Below, piece by piece: positions 1 to 12,100 of a stretch of DNA of 64,000 nucleotides (the stretch's first letter is position 1; each line of letters opens with the position of its first letter). Source of the DNA: Paramacrobiotus metropolitanus (lineage: Eukaryota > Tardigrada > Eutardigrada > Parachela > Macrobiotidae). The position numbers and the translations under genes are program-made. A model generated the notes under the pieces. That model was not told the origin of the DNA. It made no database searches and worked only from the letters and a program-made list of their open reading frames with translations. The stretch lies in the NCBI RefSeq assembly GCF_019649055.1, contig NW_026570277.1, forward strand, positions 186,001-250,000, written 5' to 3'.

Positions 1-1576
1 GTCAAGCTGGGGATTATTTGTTGCCTTGGCAAGCTGGTCTCGGGCGTTTAACCAAGCTTCCATCTGAAAAACTTCCATTCTGCACATTCCGCGGGAGGTA
101 GCCTTTGGATCTGTATTGTTGGCAATATCGTCAGGGCATTGACGATAGAGATCCGTACCAATAACTACGTCTCTGTAGTTATGGATATCCGCAAAGTTTC
201 CTGCAATGGCTTCATTACGTCCAATTTGTCCGCCTTGATGGATCACCCCGCAGCCGACAAGAACGAGATCTCCCGGTCCCTGCTCGATGTACCATGCATG
301 ACCTCCTTGCCGCAAGAAGTCTCTCCAGTCGGCCAGGATGAGGAGTTTGTGAAGATGGTTCACGCCGATATCGTCACACGTTGCGGTGTCTGGCGCGATA
401 ACTTGAGCGTACTTGTCTATTAAAAATATTAAAAACAAACAAACAGATGACACCTAAGGACGTTCTCATATGGGAGCCACACCCGTTGCAATTATTCTAT
501 CGCTTTCTTACCTGCAAATATTTTCTTGGCCAGTGGAAAGTGCTCAACCGGAATTCCCATCCATGACTTAATGACGCTTTCTAGTGTGAACAGGAAGTTG
601 AAAGAAGCGAGCATCCCATCTTCACAGTGAGAACCGAACCCGGTAAGTCCGGCTGATATGAGCAGCTGATTTTTGGTAATGCCGGGCCGAGGACCGCGCT
701 TGAACATCCGGTCAAGCTCTTTAAGCACACAGGGCACTTCGAAATCGCACAACTACAAAAAAAAAAGCAACAATGATTCCCCTACGTTTACTTAATTCCC
801 CTACGAAGATGACACTTAGCAAAAAGGACGCATGCTTTAATTATGCTTACTTCTGGAACAATCTTCACTTCGTCTACAAAGGCATAATAGCCGACGTCTC
901 GGGATGCAGCTTGTGAATGGCGAAGTGCGGCAAAGAATCTCACGCCGGCCTCAGCATCGTGCCGCCCGGGATTTCCCTTCAGGACATCACTGGCATCTAG
1001 CTGGCGTAAAATGTTGTTCTCTGATTTCCAGAGCGCACGGTTGGCACATTCATCCCAAGATAACCGTTCATCAAGGGGACAGTACTGCTTGCCAGCATTT
1101 TGAATAACGACTAAGCCGTTAGGATTGGCCGTGAAGAACTGTTTGGAATACGTTAGCTGTCCGTTCCTTTCAAACTCTTTGAACGCGGGATGTTCCTGCA
1201 TATCATTTCGCGATATGCACAGATGTTTGTTACCGGTCACCTGAAGATGTTCAGATGGATGTTTTAAGAAATAATTATCGTGGAAGTTTTACTAGCACAA
1301 AGGTTATGGGATAGGCGTTCAGCAGGCAGTTTATAGACAGACACACACCTTCATAAACAAACTGCGTGGGAATTGGTATTGACCGGGGTTTTCTTTCATT
1401 TGAAGATATTCACGCTTAAACAGATCGTAAATCTGCGGTCCCACATTGTTCCGATCGAATTTACATTCCACCTCGCGCGCTTTGTGCAGCTGACCAGGAA
1501 ATTCAACGTCAAGGTTGGCAATATCGTTGCTGGATAAGCAGCCCATGGGCACTGTTGTTGCAGCGGGGAACGACAT
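1..1576 (-). CDS. JmjC-domain protein (putative histone-demethylase-like dioxygenase), 3' end off the window
   Basis: Four exons on the minus strand join in phase: 1576-1349, 1240-851, 752-512 and 416 to beyond position 1, each with GT donors and AG acceptors. The JmjC fold lies in exons 3 and 4. An HCED stretch (about residues 248-251) gives the H-x-E iron ligands and is followed by KSWMGIP. The strand PGDLVLVGCGVIH brings the distal histidine (about residue 346). The family comprises Fe(II)/2-oxoglutarate dioxygenases that demethylate histone lysines or hydroxylate proteins, and the order resembles the KDM6/KDM4 type. Overall identity to those families looks low, so substrate and even activity are inference. 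The first 200 residues show no domain I recognise. The start at 1576 is the first ATG of the exon; an AG acceptor lies just upstream, so earlier exons are possible. Confidence 0.72.
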
Positions 1577-2199
1577 TGTTGAGGAATTACTGGGGAATAC
1601 ATGAGCGTGAGCGTTAATTCTAAATGTTACAAGAGTATAATTATGCTGGTTTTTTAATTGGCTACACGATGGATACAGGGCAGTGTGTCTTTAAACATGC
1701 TGTTCCTAATATTATTAACTGCAGAAATTTACCTAATCCGTACATATATGTTTGACAACTGCTACAGATTGGTAGAGGTTAGAGTTATTGACACTCGTGT
1801 TTTGCTGATAGACTTCTGATTCCATTCCACTTCCTTACCATCATCACACATTCTTGTTTTGAACAAAGAATTACATACAGCCCAGTATTAAAAACAAAAC
1901 AATCAAAAAACTAATAACTGTTATTAGAAATCTATACCAATCAGCCATGAACAAGATACACATCATCAACGTTAGCATGGAAAAGAATCAGGAAACAAAG
2001 GTTTTAACACAAATCCAAATCTTCATTCCACTCTCCGCTGGTCCATCCTTCACCATCAGATCTACAAAAATGCCGTGATAGTTAGAAAATAACTCAACAG
2101 ACTGCTGCTATGTGGCAAACGATGCAGCGGAAAAAGATTATTGCACCTAAATAATAATATTCTACTGTTATTATTATTATTTCTTGTCTCACCTTACTA
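1577..2199. other. Intergenic, nothing recognised
   Basis: AT-rich sequence between the JmjC gene and the end of the coiled-coil gene. No conserved coding frame, repeat or RNA is apparent. It is the 5' flank of the JmjC gene and the 3' flank of its neighbour. Confidence 0.5.
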
Positions 2200-3592
2200 C
2201 TACTGCTGCTTCTTCTCGTTGACCTTCTTTTTCTTGCGCCGATCATTGCGGAGACCTGTGCCGAGCTTGCTCCCGTTCTTGGCCACGGTCTGCCGCTCTT
2301 TCCGCTGCTTCTCGGCACGGTGGGCACGGACGGCAGCTTTGTGCTTCTCCTCGGATTCCTTCCGCTCTTTGGCAGCGCGCTCATCAGCATCCTTCCGCGC
2401 CTCAGCCGCCCGATCATCGGCCGCTTTCTTCTCCCGCCGTGCTCGCTCATCCGCATCCCTCTGCTCCTGCGCTTCCCGCTCTTCCTTTTCCTTCTTTGCC
2501 CGGGCAGCTCGCTCGTCTGCCGCCTTCTGCTCCCGCTCGACCCGCTCCGCCACTCGCTGCTTCTCCGCTGCCTCACGCTGCGCCCGTTTTCTCGCCTGCA
2601 GTTCGGCTGTACGCTCTGCAACAGACAAACAATTAGCATTAAAAACTAAGAGAACATAAATTTGACACAGAACCGAATCTTTAATTCACTGCACTTAGCA
2701 TCATACTTTGGGCGACGCGCTCAATGGCTCTATACATGGCAATGTACAGCCGATCGCCCATGGCGGGAGCAATATGCACATTGTCTGTGTGCAGGAACTT
2801 GTCCTTATGGTCGGCGACATTCCCAAGCTCGAAGGCCGGCATGTTGATGAAATGCCAGTTGTTCCGGCATTTTCGCCCTCCACGCAAAACTTCCGCAGGC
2901 TTTCATTGATATAGCCGATGGCGATATTGCAGTGGGGGCGGTTGATCTCGGTCTCCGGCACTTGCACCACAAAAATTGGGCTATAATAATGCTGCAGGGC
3001 GTTTTTAACAGCATTTAATTGGCTGATTATGTCGGATGCCGGCTTGTGGTGATGGGTAGTACTTAAGCGCTTCCCGTACCAGAAATTCTTCACATCGTTG
3101 GTGCCGGCGAGGAGAATGAGCTTCTTCCGACGGTCGGCAGGAGGCAGCGCGGTCCCGTAGTGGGCGCGGGCCAGCTGGATCATGTTCCACAGGACCTGGT
3201 TGAAGGTGGCCCCGGCCTCCACGTGGAATAGGGCATCGCGCTTCGCAATGGTCGGGTAGCGGCGGTATACTACGGTGGTCGAATGGCGCCAGCCCTTCCC
3301 GGACTTGATCCAGCTGTCCGTGACAAGGAGCGTACGGCGGCCCTGGGAATCGGTTCCCACTACGACCTTCACCTGTCCATATTCGCCCACAACGTCAGTA
3401 CTGTTGAGGCGCTTCAGCTTCGTGAATGCTTCTTCGCTCAAGCAGCGGTATTGGGATTCGTGTTCCTGAAGAGGTGGACGCGGATGGACCAGGTAATCGC
3501 AGTTCGCGGCTTCAGCATCTGGAATTGGGATGTGTTCGTCCCCCAACGTGTCGATGGGCAACAGTTCTGACTCCATAACGCAGCAGCTACTA
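2200..3592 (-). CDS. SGNH/GDSL-like protein with C-terminal charged coiled coil
   Basis: Exon 3576-2707 plus exon 2615-2200 are joined by a 91-nt intron (donor GTATGA, acceptor TTGCAG, phase 1). The first exon shows SGNH-hydrolase-like blocks in order: a GDSL-like LLVTDSWIKSG, then LLAGTND, and near the exon end HTDNVHIAPAMG, resembling the catalytic D-x-x-H block. The second exon is an Arg/Lys/Glu/Ala-rich coiled coil of about 138 residues ending at a TAG. The frame shifts by one base near 2865, just after EGENAG; both sides are clearly the same protein, so this is a damaged copy or a sequence error. An AG acceptor at about 3593 just before the ATG suggests a further 5' exon. The substrate is unknown. 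The coiled-coil tail is unusual for SGNH enzymes. Confidence 0.6.
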
Positions 3593-5304
3593 CCTGCAAA
3601 AAACTTTCAAGACACGCAATATAATTAGTACGTACTACATACGTACGTATTGTATGCAGTCTATGAAAGTACTTGATTATCATTATTATTACGAGTGAAT
3701 AATATTTGTGTTAAATTAGAAATTGCTTAATTTAAATACTAGTAGTACGTACGGATCCATCGTGTGCCATGCAGAATACCTATAGTGTACAGACAGATAC
3801 TACTTACGCGTACACTTCCGGGGGGGATATGGAAGGCTACCCGTTTGTCCGTCCGTCCGTCACAGCGGCGAGTCCAGGTCGCGACGCCTGCACTACTACC
3901 ACCCAACTTTATCAGTCAGGTAGCAGTCTCTGTCCGGTAAACCGATTGTGAGTCAGTTACGCGGACTGCAGGCGGTGGCACACCGACCGATGCGCTGCTA
4001 AACCAACGGTTAGTCAGTTGCCACAACGCATCAATCGGCAACTGGTCCTTGATGGAGAGGTGCAGGACAGCAGGTGGCTGGAATACGGCACGGACACGTC
4101 GCGGCAAAGAGGGCAGGAGGCGATGCTGGGATTGCTGAACCAACTGTAAAAGTCAGTTACCGCAATACCCCCGCACTACCGGAAGGAGCTGGCTTGGACA
4201 GAGACTGCGGAGCGAGGAACGGCCGGCACTGATCAGTCAGACGATTCCGGTGGAAACTGCAATAGAAAAAACACTGGTAGATACAAGTATTGGTACACGT
4301 ACACGTACACCTACACCTACACCACTACTGCTCCGCAAAATATGCACAGAAAATATTCATATAAGCTTTCCTTGTTGCCAGTATACTAAAGTATTAGATA
4401 AATCAGTACTGTGACTACTTGCATAATGTGCAGAGAGAAAACACCTCAACCGCCTGCGGGTTGCACTGGTCTGAACACTGACTTCGCTAGTTGCGAAGTT
4501 GGTCACTACAGCCCGTGGGTGGCTGGTAGCTTGCCCGCCAAATACACGAACATACAATTCCGTTGCACTTTAGACAGCAATAAGTGGCAGCAAAGAAAGA
4601 TGTCGATGATAAATTTCTGTTTTCAACACTTATTCCATTGCATTTTAATTTTTTGGGAGCAATAAAAAAAATAAATTGAAATTCATTAGAAAATAAGTTC
4701 GAACATTTTGAAATTTGGTCAATAGTCAGTCTTCCCAATGGGTCTTTCTTGATAAGCCTCTCACAAATATCTGTTGCTGTGGAATACGAAATATTTAGTT
4801 TGCGCTTTGTGCAAACTATAAATAACTATCTTTAAGGAATTTTGTTGTATTTTTTTCGATCAAAATCGGCTTATTGAGAGCGTAAAGCTATAGCAGTCTT
4901 ACTGGAAATGGGTTATTATTATCATTTTCTTGTGCATTTTGGCTTGAATTTTTCGGTTCTTCAAAATTAACAAACAGTGAAAGCACTGCATCGAATTGTA
5001 TTTAATGTTGATATCCTCGGGTGGTACGGTATCATTGAATCTACCATAATATTATTGCAATTTTGTTGATGAAATATTTTAAATGCCGATATTTCCATAA
5101 ATCAATTTTGGATTATGCGAATTTGAGAATTACCTAAACCTAGACTAACGGAAGTGGAGAATACAGCATAATTCACGAACCAATAACTGAAGAGGATTCT
5201 CAATAAACAGAAAGATACAGTGTGCAATTTAGTATTTTAGAAATGCACATTTACACTATGAGAACGCTGAGAAATAATTATGCGAAAGCAGACGGAGAAC
5301 TTAC
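3593..5304. other. Intergenic with short repeats
   Basis: No convincing gene. A TACACG/TACACC microsatellite lies at about 4292-4322. Several copies of an AGTCAGTT-type motif occur between 3950 and 4260. A GC-rich hairpin-like stretch at about 4450-4536 has a diverged relative at 6036-6105. The rest is AT-rich and featureless. Confidence 0.4.
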
Positions 5305-5564
5305 AAGTAAACAGGCAACTCAGCGGGCTCCTCGATATGCGATGGCACTTGAAGGCAGCCGTAGTTCTCGGTAGTTTCTCTCTTCGCAGCAATTCTCTGA
5401 TCTCGCTCTTCCGCAATGCTCAAGCCTGATACCGTTTCGCAGTATGCCCTGTAAAAAGCAAAGAATTCGATTCGTTTCTCGATAAATATTGACGAACCCG
5501 TAGCCAGTGCACGTCGATTCATTTTACGATCAGCAGACATACAGATTGCAGCAATGGTCGAGGG
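5305..5564 (-). CDS. Possible internal exon of an unassigned gene
   Basis: An open frame on the minus strand is bounded by an AG acceptor (5566-5565) and a strong GTAAGT donor (5304 downward). It encodes about 86 residues including FFAFYRAYCETVSGL and ends CLQVPSHIEEP. I do not recognise it with confidence. The tail loosely recalls a RhoGEF (DH) helix, but that is weak. A possible upstream exon of about 90 nt ends at a GTAAGC donor near 5632. No downstream partner exon was found. Confidence 0.3.
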
Positions 5565-5981
5565 CTAGATGTGCTAAAAAACATAGCATTCTGCATCGTA
5601 AACAACAGCGCTAAAATGCCTGCTTACCAGTTTTTACGACTGCTTTCCCCGAGTAGGAAGAATAACACGGGGTGGCTTGTGGTGTGGATGAGGATCCAGA
5701 TCCTTTGCGTCGCAAGAGCACCTCCGCCTCAGATCAAATTGGCAGGCCGCGATGGACACCAGAAGCAATGGAAATTAACGGCGAACACAGAGATATTTTC
5801 CCTATAATCTCCAATACACTCCAAAAAACTAGTCAGCGATGACTAAATTAAAAAACCTCAGAAATTCACGCTGGTTCTTCGTTATGTGTTAAGCTTCAGT
5901 CACGCACGCGGAACACTGTGTGGCAAGAAGTGTGCCGTGTGCCTTGGCAACTGGGCGCAGGGCAAATGCAGGTAAAGCTGT

Positions 5982-6014
5982 CTGCGCTGTATCTCTAACA
6001 CATATACAGCGCAG
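5982..6014. repeat. Perfect 11-bp hairpin
   Basis: CTGCGCTGTAT at 5982-5992 and its exact reverse complement at 6004-6014 flank an 11-nt loop. It lies 3' of the 6244-6709 gene on the minus strand. It could be a small foldback remnant. Confidence 0.5.
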
Positions 6015-6243
6015 TTATATGTGCGGCGCAGCCTGACCACCCGCAGGCTGGCTGACACCTGCTTCGGAGGTAGCGAAGCACGTCACTTTGGCCCGTGAGT
6101 GGTTGACGGCTTTATTAATATTTTAATTTAATATTGATTTATACAGTTGTTTATTTTAACTTTGAAAATAGTATTATTTATTATTTTATTTTATTATTTA
6201 ATTCCAGGGGCAGTTGGGGTGGCTGCTTCTGGGGGGCAGTGGA

Positions 6244-6709
6244 TCAGGGGTGGCGCCCAATGGCGCCAGAATGATCACTTATCATCATACGTTGTCCGCC
6301 CACGAACACCTCCACCAGCGCGTAGTCCGATAAGTTCGCGAAAGAATCAATTAGGACCCTGCCGGAATACCATTTCCAGGCATGGTCGAACAGCAACACT
6401 TCCACGGCAGCCCCAGCCCGTGGTTCATCAAACGGTCTCATGCAGTCGAAAACCTTCCCGTATTCTATCGGAACCGGTTCCTGTGCCGGACACCCGAAAT
6501 CCACCACAAGACGCTGGGGGGCTCCTTCGTGTTCTTCCAGACCGATGACATGGCCGTGCTGCAGCATTCCGTCCACCTCCACGTCCACAGCGTTCCATGC
6601 GTATACCGATCGTCTATCGTCCTCGTACAGATGCATTCTGGCTTCGGCCAAGTAGTACACCAAATTTGGACGAAAGAAGCAGATATCTGACTCAAAGACT
6701 GCCAACAAA
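6244..6709 (-). CDS. C-terminal exon of a lineage-specific protein
   Basis: An exon begins after an AG acceptor (6711-6710) and runs to a TGA at 6244, followed by AATAAA-like signals on the minus strand near 6180-6200, so it is a terminal exon. The 154 residues include a GMLQHGHVIGLEEH segment, a VDFGCPAQEP segment and a VEVLLFDHAWKWYSGRVL segment. I associate this arrangement with multi-copy tardigrade proteins of unknown function; that is recall and was not searched. The fragment at 57196-57478 has a similar D-x-x-W-Y-x-x-E-I block. Upstream exons were not found. Confidence 0.5.
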
Positions 6710-7849
6710 CTGAACTTGTAATTAATAATACAGGAAACTACACTGAAATTTCCTGTACACTTAGTACAGATTAAAATGTACCTTACATAATAGTAGGGAC
6801 ACGCGTGGAAGTGGAATGCTCAGTACAGTTAACAGTACATACTCAAAAGTCAATACTCATCGCCGGTGGCTCATAAAAATCATCGTTGCCGAGTCAGACG
6901 TTGCACGTTATATGAACTAAACTTTAGTTTTTTATCTTCTTGACGTAGCTGAGTTCTGCCACTTACAATTCCTTGAACGCGGATGTTTCGTTGTAATTTT
7001 GTTTGAATTGGTGAGACTGTATGTAGCCAGCAGGTTCTTATACATGGGTATTTCGCATCCGGTTCAGAGCAAAAGTGTATGTAAGCCTATTATGCAGGTG
7101 TATTAATTCACTGTACAGGATCCCCCTTATGTAATAGTCTACGGGATGCGCCGGTTCAGATTCCAACGTATTTACTTTTCAGGTGTATTAAATTTTGTTT
7201 ACCAGGTGTATGAAGAAGCAGTTTTTACACTTTTACTGTACTTTAAATAAGAGAGTCGAAACGGTCAACTGTTAGGGCAGGAAAGCGATAAAGAAACCGA
7301 CTTTATTGGATTTGGATAAGTAAATGTACGAATTCAAAACAGAAAAAGGAAAACCTTTAGCAGCACGAAAAGTTGTGCGCAGAGGCAAAATGCATTAGGC
7401 ATCGACCATGGACGTCACTGGCGTTCAGCAAAAAAAAATTGGTAAACGTCCACCAGGCGTCGCCTAACGTTTATATTATAAAAAGTAGGTTTTATGATTT
7501 TTTATCCATACCTTCCAATATTAACAAATTTTCATGCTGGCCATCACAATCCTACCTTCCGCCTTCGAGATTAAACCATGATCTTTCTGCAATCTCACTG
7601 GATTTATCCTGTGCAATGAACCAAGTTTGCTCATTAAATTCGATGCTGACCTTTCTCGTCCACGGGGAATTAACGAGCATTACATCATTTCACTGAAAGG
7701 ATCGGTATACCCGTGCCTTATATCGGTAACGCGGTAAAAACCATCAAGTACGAGTATTAAGTGTGTTAGTGATTTAGCTTCTGACACTGCTCCTGTAAAC
7801 GGTTAGCTTCTGACCATGCGCAACATTTGGGCCTCTGTGTAAAACGCCA
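6710..7849. other. Intergenic, nothing recognised
   Basis: AT-rich; the open frames here are short and have no recognisable protein content. Confidence 0.4.
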
Positions 7850-8100
7850 TAAAAATGTCCGTTCGCGTTCGAATTAGAAAATGGCGACCTCAAGAGAGCA
7901 TGCAGCGCCGCGATATTTTTATAAACTGTAGCGTGGCTGGAAAAATAGCGGTGTGGGCGTTCGGATTCGCTGCTTTTCTGGTTGAGGTTACAGTTCATGC
8001 ATTGGTCAATCGTCGCCTAGCCATTATCTTCGCGGCATTGTGATAACTGTCCAGTTTAAGACCAAATACGACGAATGGTATATCATCCAATTTACTAGTT
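7850..8100. repeat. Diverged dispersed repeat, copy 1 (partner 11850-12100)
   Basis: The stretch around 7908-8000 aligns by eye with 11890-11985. Both contain a TATAAA-TGTA segment, a GTGTG block and the shared core TTCGGATTCGCTGC / TTTGGATTCGCTGC, and both are followed about 130 nt later by AATTTACTAGTT. The two copies are direct repeats about 4 kb apart and belong to an old unnamed repeat family. Confidence 0.55.
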
Positions 8101-8127
8101 CTATTGATAAAGTACGGTATGCATGGG

Positions 8128-8252
8128 GTAAAATGTGGCAGTGGCACCTGCCAGGGGCACTGCCAATGGCACGGCGAGCGATAAAACGTGGTGACTCTGG
8201 CAACTGGCAAGCGATAAAACCTGGCAGATGCCGAATAAAATGTGGCACTTCG
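8128..8252 (+). repeat. TGGCA-rich dispersed repeat, copy 1
   Basis: About 120 bp dense in TGGCA/TGCCA words, with two to three GATAAAA-CTGG units. The same arrangement recurs at 23741-23822 (reverse), 52600-52740 (reverse) and 58771-58905. The paired TGGCA...TGCCA words resemble nuclear factor I half sites, but a repeat family is the simpler reading. Confidence 0.65.
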
Positions 8253-8429
8253 TAAAAGCGGGTTCGGAGTGTCCTGTCTAGTCAAATGCATAATTCTTGA
8301 AAATGTTACCAGTGAAAATAACTATCGTGTAAAGCGCTGATAACCAAATGCGGCTGAACAATCTATGAAAAAGGGTGTGAAATAATAATTCAGAAAGCAA
8401 AATTCCAAATTTTTAAATGTGAATGTAAA

Positions 8430-8525
8430 ATTCCGTGCACAGAGCCAAAACCCGTGGCGTCTTCCCGTGCACGCAGCCAATACCTGTGCGGACCAAGAAA
8501 GGTCATCCGTGCACGCAGCCATAGT
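8430..8525. repeat. Short tandem of a GTGCACGCAGCCA unit
   Basis: Three imperfect copies of CCGTGCACGCAGCCA lie about 35-42 nt apart (near 8431, 8465 and 8507). Confidence 0.45.
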
Positions 8526-8779
8526 ATTAACATTATTATGTAAACTGACTCGTTTACGAACAGATACGCACAGGTAATTCCCCAGCTGAAACTTGAAAGT
8601 GGTTTTGTAAAATTTCTCCGCACACCCATTTTGTGAAATAACTTGTGAGGATCGCTACCATAATAATGTAAGTCTACCAGAAAAAATATTTAAATTATTG
8701 ATAGTGGTGTATTGATATTGGTGCTCATACTTTTACAGCTATGTAATTAGTTTTTCCTTAAAACGAAGCACTGTAATTT

Positions 8780-9800
8780 TAATCAGTCATACCCAGTAGA
8801 ACTCCACGGCGTGCTGTTAGTATTACTGAAGACAAACACTTTCGCACCGGAAGGGAAACTACGTGCCACAATGAAATTAAAAACACTTTGAGATCATTTC
8901 CGCGAAGAGTTGAAGCTCACCCGTTATATTAGTCAGTACCACTGACTCAGTAGTCAGTTAAGTCGCCCTTTGGTAGCACATTGACTACAGGCTTGGCCTA
9001 GCAGGATGATTACAGATGGGATGCTTTAATTTTTAAGCTGCTTTGATGCCAGCTTAATTGTTTAGAATACTTACGTGAATGTGAAACTGCGCTGTTATTC
9101 TAAAAAAACCGGCGCCCTGTCCACGCTCACTTTTCACAACGATAAGCCACAAACAGCTAATATCTTATCTGCTTGTTTTGCTACCCCAGCTGATTAATTT
9201 ATTTTGCCCAATGTACGGTATATAACGGCGAAAATGAATCATTCGACACAAGTACTTTGTAATTAAGGGACCCGAGCGGTATTCTGTAATATTCTGCTGT
9301 GCGTGTGCAATGTGCGTAGTAGTGTGTCACTGTACTGTGTCCTTGCGTTAAAACGTTTTCGTCTGACTGTGAGAATGGCGTTATTGTTAAAGCGCCAAAC
9401 AATATCGGCACCTGTTGCTGAATTTATGATAATAATTATGGAGTCAATCAAGTAACATCAGATATAAGTGGGATGTACTCCGTGAAAATGAATAATATTA
9501 TTCAGGCTAAATTGTACGAGTCAGATCTAGAGTAGCTGCGTTTCCCGAAATAATTGTTTTGTCAACTTCTCAATTTGCGTAAGCCGTAAGTAGCTTAATT
9601 GTTTCTTTAATTATTATTGACATTAGACATTATTTCACCTTAACATTGTCGATATTAAAGGCTAACCACCCTATGCTATTTTTTAAAACCTACGTTTATC
9701 ACGGCTTAAGTTTAAACTTTTGATGGTTCACAAGTTGATTTAACAGTTCTTACACAGTATATTATAACCAATAAATTTAGCCCAGATTTTTACTGGCAGA
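8780..9800 (+). repeat. Old relic of the repeat that forms the 48.5-52.7 kb arm
   Basis: By eye, 8790-9170 aligns with 48815-49230 in the same orientation. Shared words include CGCACCGGAAG / CGTACCGGAAG, GCCTAGCAGG / ACCTAGCAGG and AAAAAAACCGGCGCCC. 9590-9740 resembles 51590-51730. The reverse-transcriptase block present in the arm is missing here, so this copy may predate its insertion. Confidence 0.5.
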
Positions 9801-10640
9801 TTTGGAAAGGCAGGGTGATATTCAACCCCGGACTATTGGAATGTGACCTTTTGCTGCACTTAAATTCGACGCGTGATGTTTCGTCTTGTAGATAATTTTC
9901 CACAGGCTTTTTAGGTTTTCTTAGGATTCAAATAATTCAGAAATGGTGCATAAGATTCAGAATTTTATATGTGCTGTATATTGGATAACTGTACCTTCAC
10001 GTGCAGTTGAAATAACGGTGGCAGGCGGAGCTGGTGTCGGTTTCACCGTCCTCCGCTTGTTAGACTGCAGGGCTTCCGCCAGAGAAGGAGCACTTCGGTT
10101 ACGTGTTGCTCGCGTAATGGACAACGGTGTAGTATCCGATTTGTCTTTTAGGCATTCGGAAGGATGTGCGCAGGATGGTAACCAATCGCAGTAGAAGTAG
10201 GTTGTTCGGTGGCCGTTTCGTTATAGGAGCGCCATACAACGTAGGCTAAAACGCTACGTGGACTGCCTTTCCGGCAGCTCAATAGCGAAACGTAACGTAA
10301 CTGTAGATAATTCTATCGGTGCAGGTGTTCCAGAAATACGGGACAAGAAACAACGAGTTCGGGCAGTAGTTTAATGACAGTTAGGTTCGATCGATCGGTC
10401 GTTAGAGGATGTTAGAAAAGTCTCTAGAAAAAGCTAATCTGACTGCCATTTTATTGGCGAAGAAAACAATGACTGTTTAGGAAAGGCTAAGTGAGATGGG
10501 ATAGGTTTTTTTGATTTAAGATTACTCACACTCACACACTTTACTCATACAACACTCGTACACACTCGTACATCATTAGTCACATAGCACAGTATCGCTA
10601 TAATATACTCGTACAAACTTGTCGAAATTCAAATTTTAGT
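9801..10640. other. Intergenic, nothing recognised
   Basis: The only frame of note (9943-10194) has no recognisable content. CA/ACTC-rich simple sequence lies at 10525-10575. Confidence 0.35.
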
Positions 10641-11180
10641 AGTTAAGGAGAAAATGCTGGTGTATCACACAAATACACTTATACCACACGAGTATTGTAC
10701 TTCATGCTAATTCCAATAAACCAATAAACCGCTCTATTGAAAGTTTTCCAAGATTGTAATGAATTACAATTGTAAAATAATGCGAATATAGGGGAAAAAC
10801 TAGTCTACCCGTACCAACTCCCTGTACTGATGCCGTCACCCGCCTGGAGTGTGACGTTACGGCAGTACATACGGTTAAATCAGGCGCGGTACATAAGGAC
10901 CATGTTTAGCCACAACGTAAAACTCCAGCCGGCTGACGGCAGCAGTACAGGGGAATGGTTCGGCTAGATTAGTTTTTCCCAATATATGTTGTTATTCCAC
11001 AAATTTGCGTATTGCATTCGATAATTAGTACTTCCACAAACAGAGTAGTCGTGCATCTGATATTAAAAAAAATTTCCGGTTCGCTTTATGTGTACGATAC
11101 GGTTAACAGCGCAATGTACAAAAAAAGAATTAACAGCAACAGAAAAGAACAGTTGCAATGAAACTGTAAAACCTTAAAAA
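10640..11180. repeat. Dispersed repeat, copy A (partner 12370-12740)
   Basis: Shared stretches in the same order include CGAAATTCAAAT, GAGAAAATGCTGGT / CAGAAAATGCTGGT, AATGAATTACAATTG / AATGAATTACAGTTG, a TGCGAATAT word and AGCGCAATGT. This copy is interrupted by the foldback element at 10791-10980. Confidence 0.6.
10791..10980. mobile_element. 190-bp foldback MITE
   Basis: Inverted arms of about 60 bp (10791-10850 and 10922-10980) match at roughly 80-85%, both starting GGGAAAAACTA. The flanks are ATATA-like on both sides. Copy 12370-12740 of the host repeat shows the uninterrupted site, which confirms an insertion. Confidence 0.7.
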
Positions 11181-11849
11181 GGCGCACACCGAGGTTTTGT
11201 CCGCTGTACGCGTTGTGGATGAGGTCTGATACAGCACATCAAACAATCGCAACATCATGTTGACCACCGCAACAGCCGTTCTGATGGCCGCTTCGGGGAA
11301 GAGGAATTAGAATTACTCATTATTACTGATACAACGGAATGACTTATGTTTTTCGGTCGGGTGCAAACGACAGTAACCGCTAAACGGAGTGGAGAACGCA
11401 GAATGTACTTCAACTACGAAGAAGCCAGGAACCAGAGCCTGTAGGGAACGTTTTAACGTTATTTGGCACGCCTTCTGTTCCCCGAGAAATGCAGCAATAG
11501 TATTTGAGCAACTACTGAGTAAGAGACCTACATGTTTCACACAATCTTCCGCTCATTAAAGTCCGCTAGTGTTTGTGATACTGAAAACGTTCACACCGGA
11601 AACATTAAGCACACTAGGAAATTATGGTTGTTTACTGCGGTCCTGCGGGCAAATCCCAAATCATTGTTTCTAATACTGTATGGTAAATGCTGGGCATACA
11701 ATTGTATGTCAAACGCAATTAGACTAGATGTTATTATCGGCGGAAATGAAAATTCTGTAGTTATGTAATATAAGTGGCGAATTATTAATCGGCAACATTG
11801 GTATCAGCCATTAGGTATAAGCACTCGTACAGTACAATGCCTTTGATGT

Positions 11850-12100
11850 CAGGAACAACGATAACCAACTCGCGAAAGGACAAAGCGCCAGGATTTTACT
11901 ATAAATTGTATCATGGCTAGATAATCGTGGTGTGTACCTTTGGATTCGCTGCCGTTCCAGCTGATACCACAGTGCGTTCGTACTTCGACAGAGCATTCAC
12001 CGCCTTCACCGTCGTTCAGGCGGGGGTGATATTAGAATACAATCCTATGCTGTATATGATGAAGGGCAACTTTCCGAATTTACTAGTTTCATCACTGGTG
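11850..12100. repeat. Diverged dispersed repeat, copy 2 (partner 7850-8100)
   Basis: Aligns with 7850-8100 over about 200 nt, with the shared core TTTGGATTCGCTGCC and a downstream AATTTACTAGTTTC. No coding content is recognised in either copy. Confidence 0.55.

Noticed and set aside
139-423. Plus-strand open frame over the JmjC exon
   Set aside because: Antisense to a frame with clear JmjC motifs.
2094-2659. Arg/Ser-rich frames opposite the coiled-coil exon
   Set aside because: Shadows of the GC-rich charged exon 2615-2200, which has splice sites and a continuing frame.
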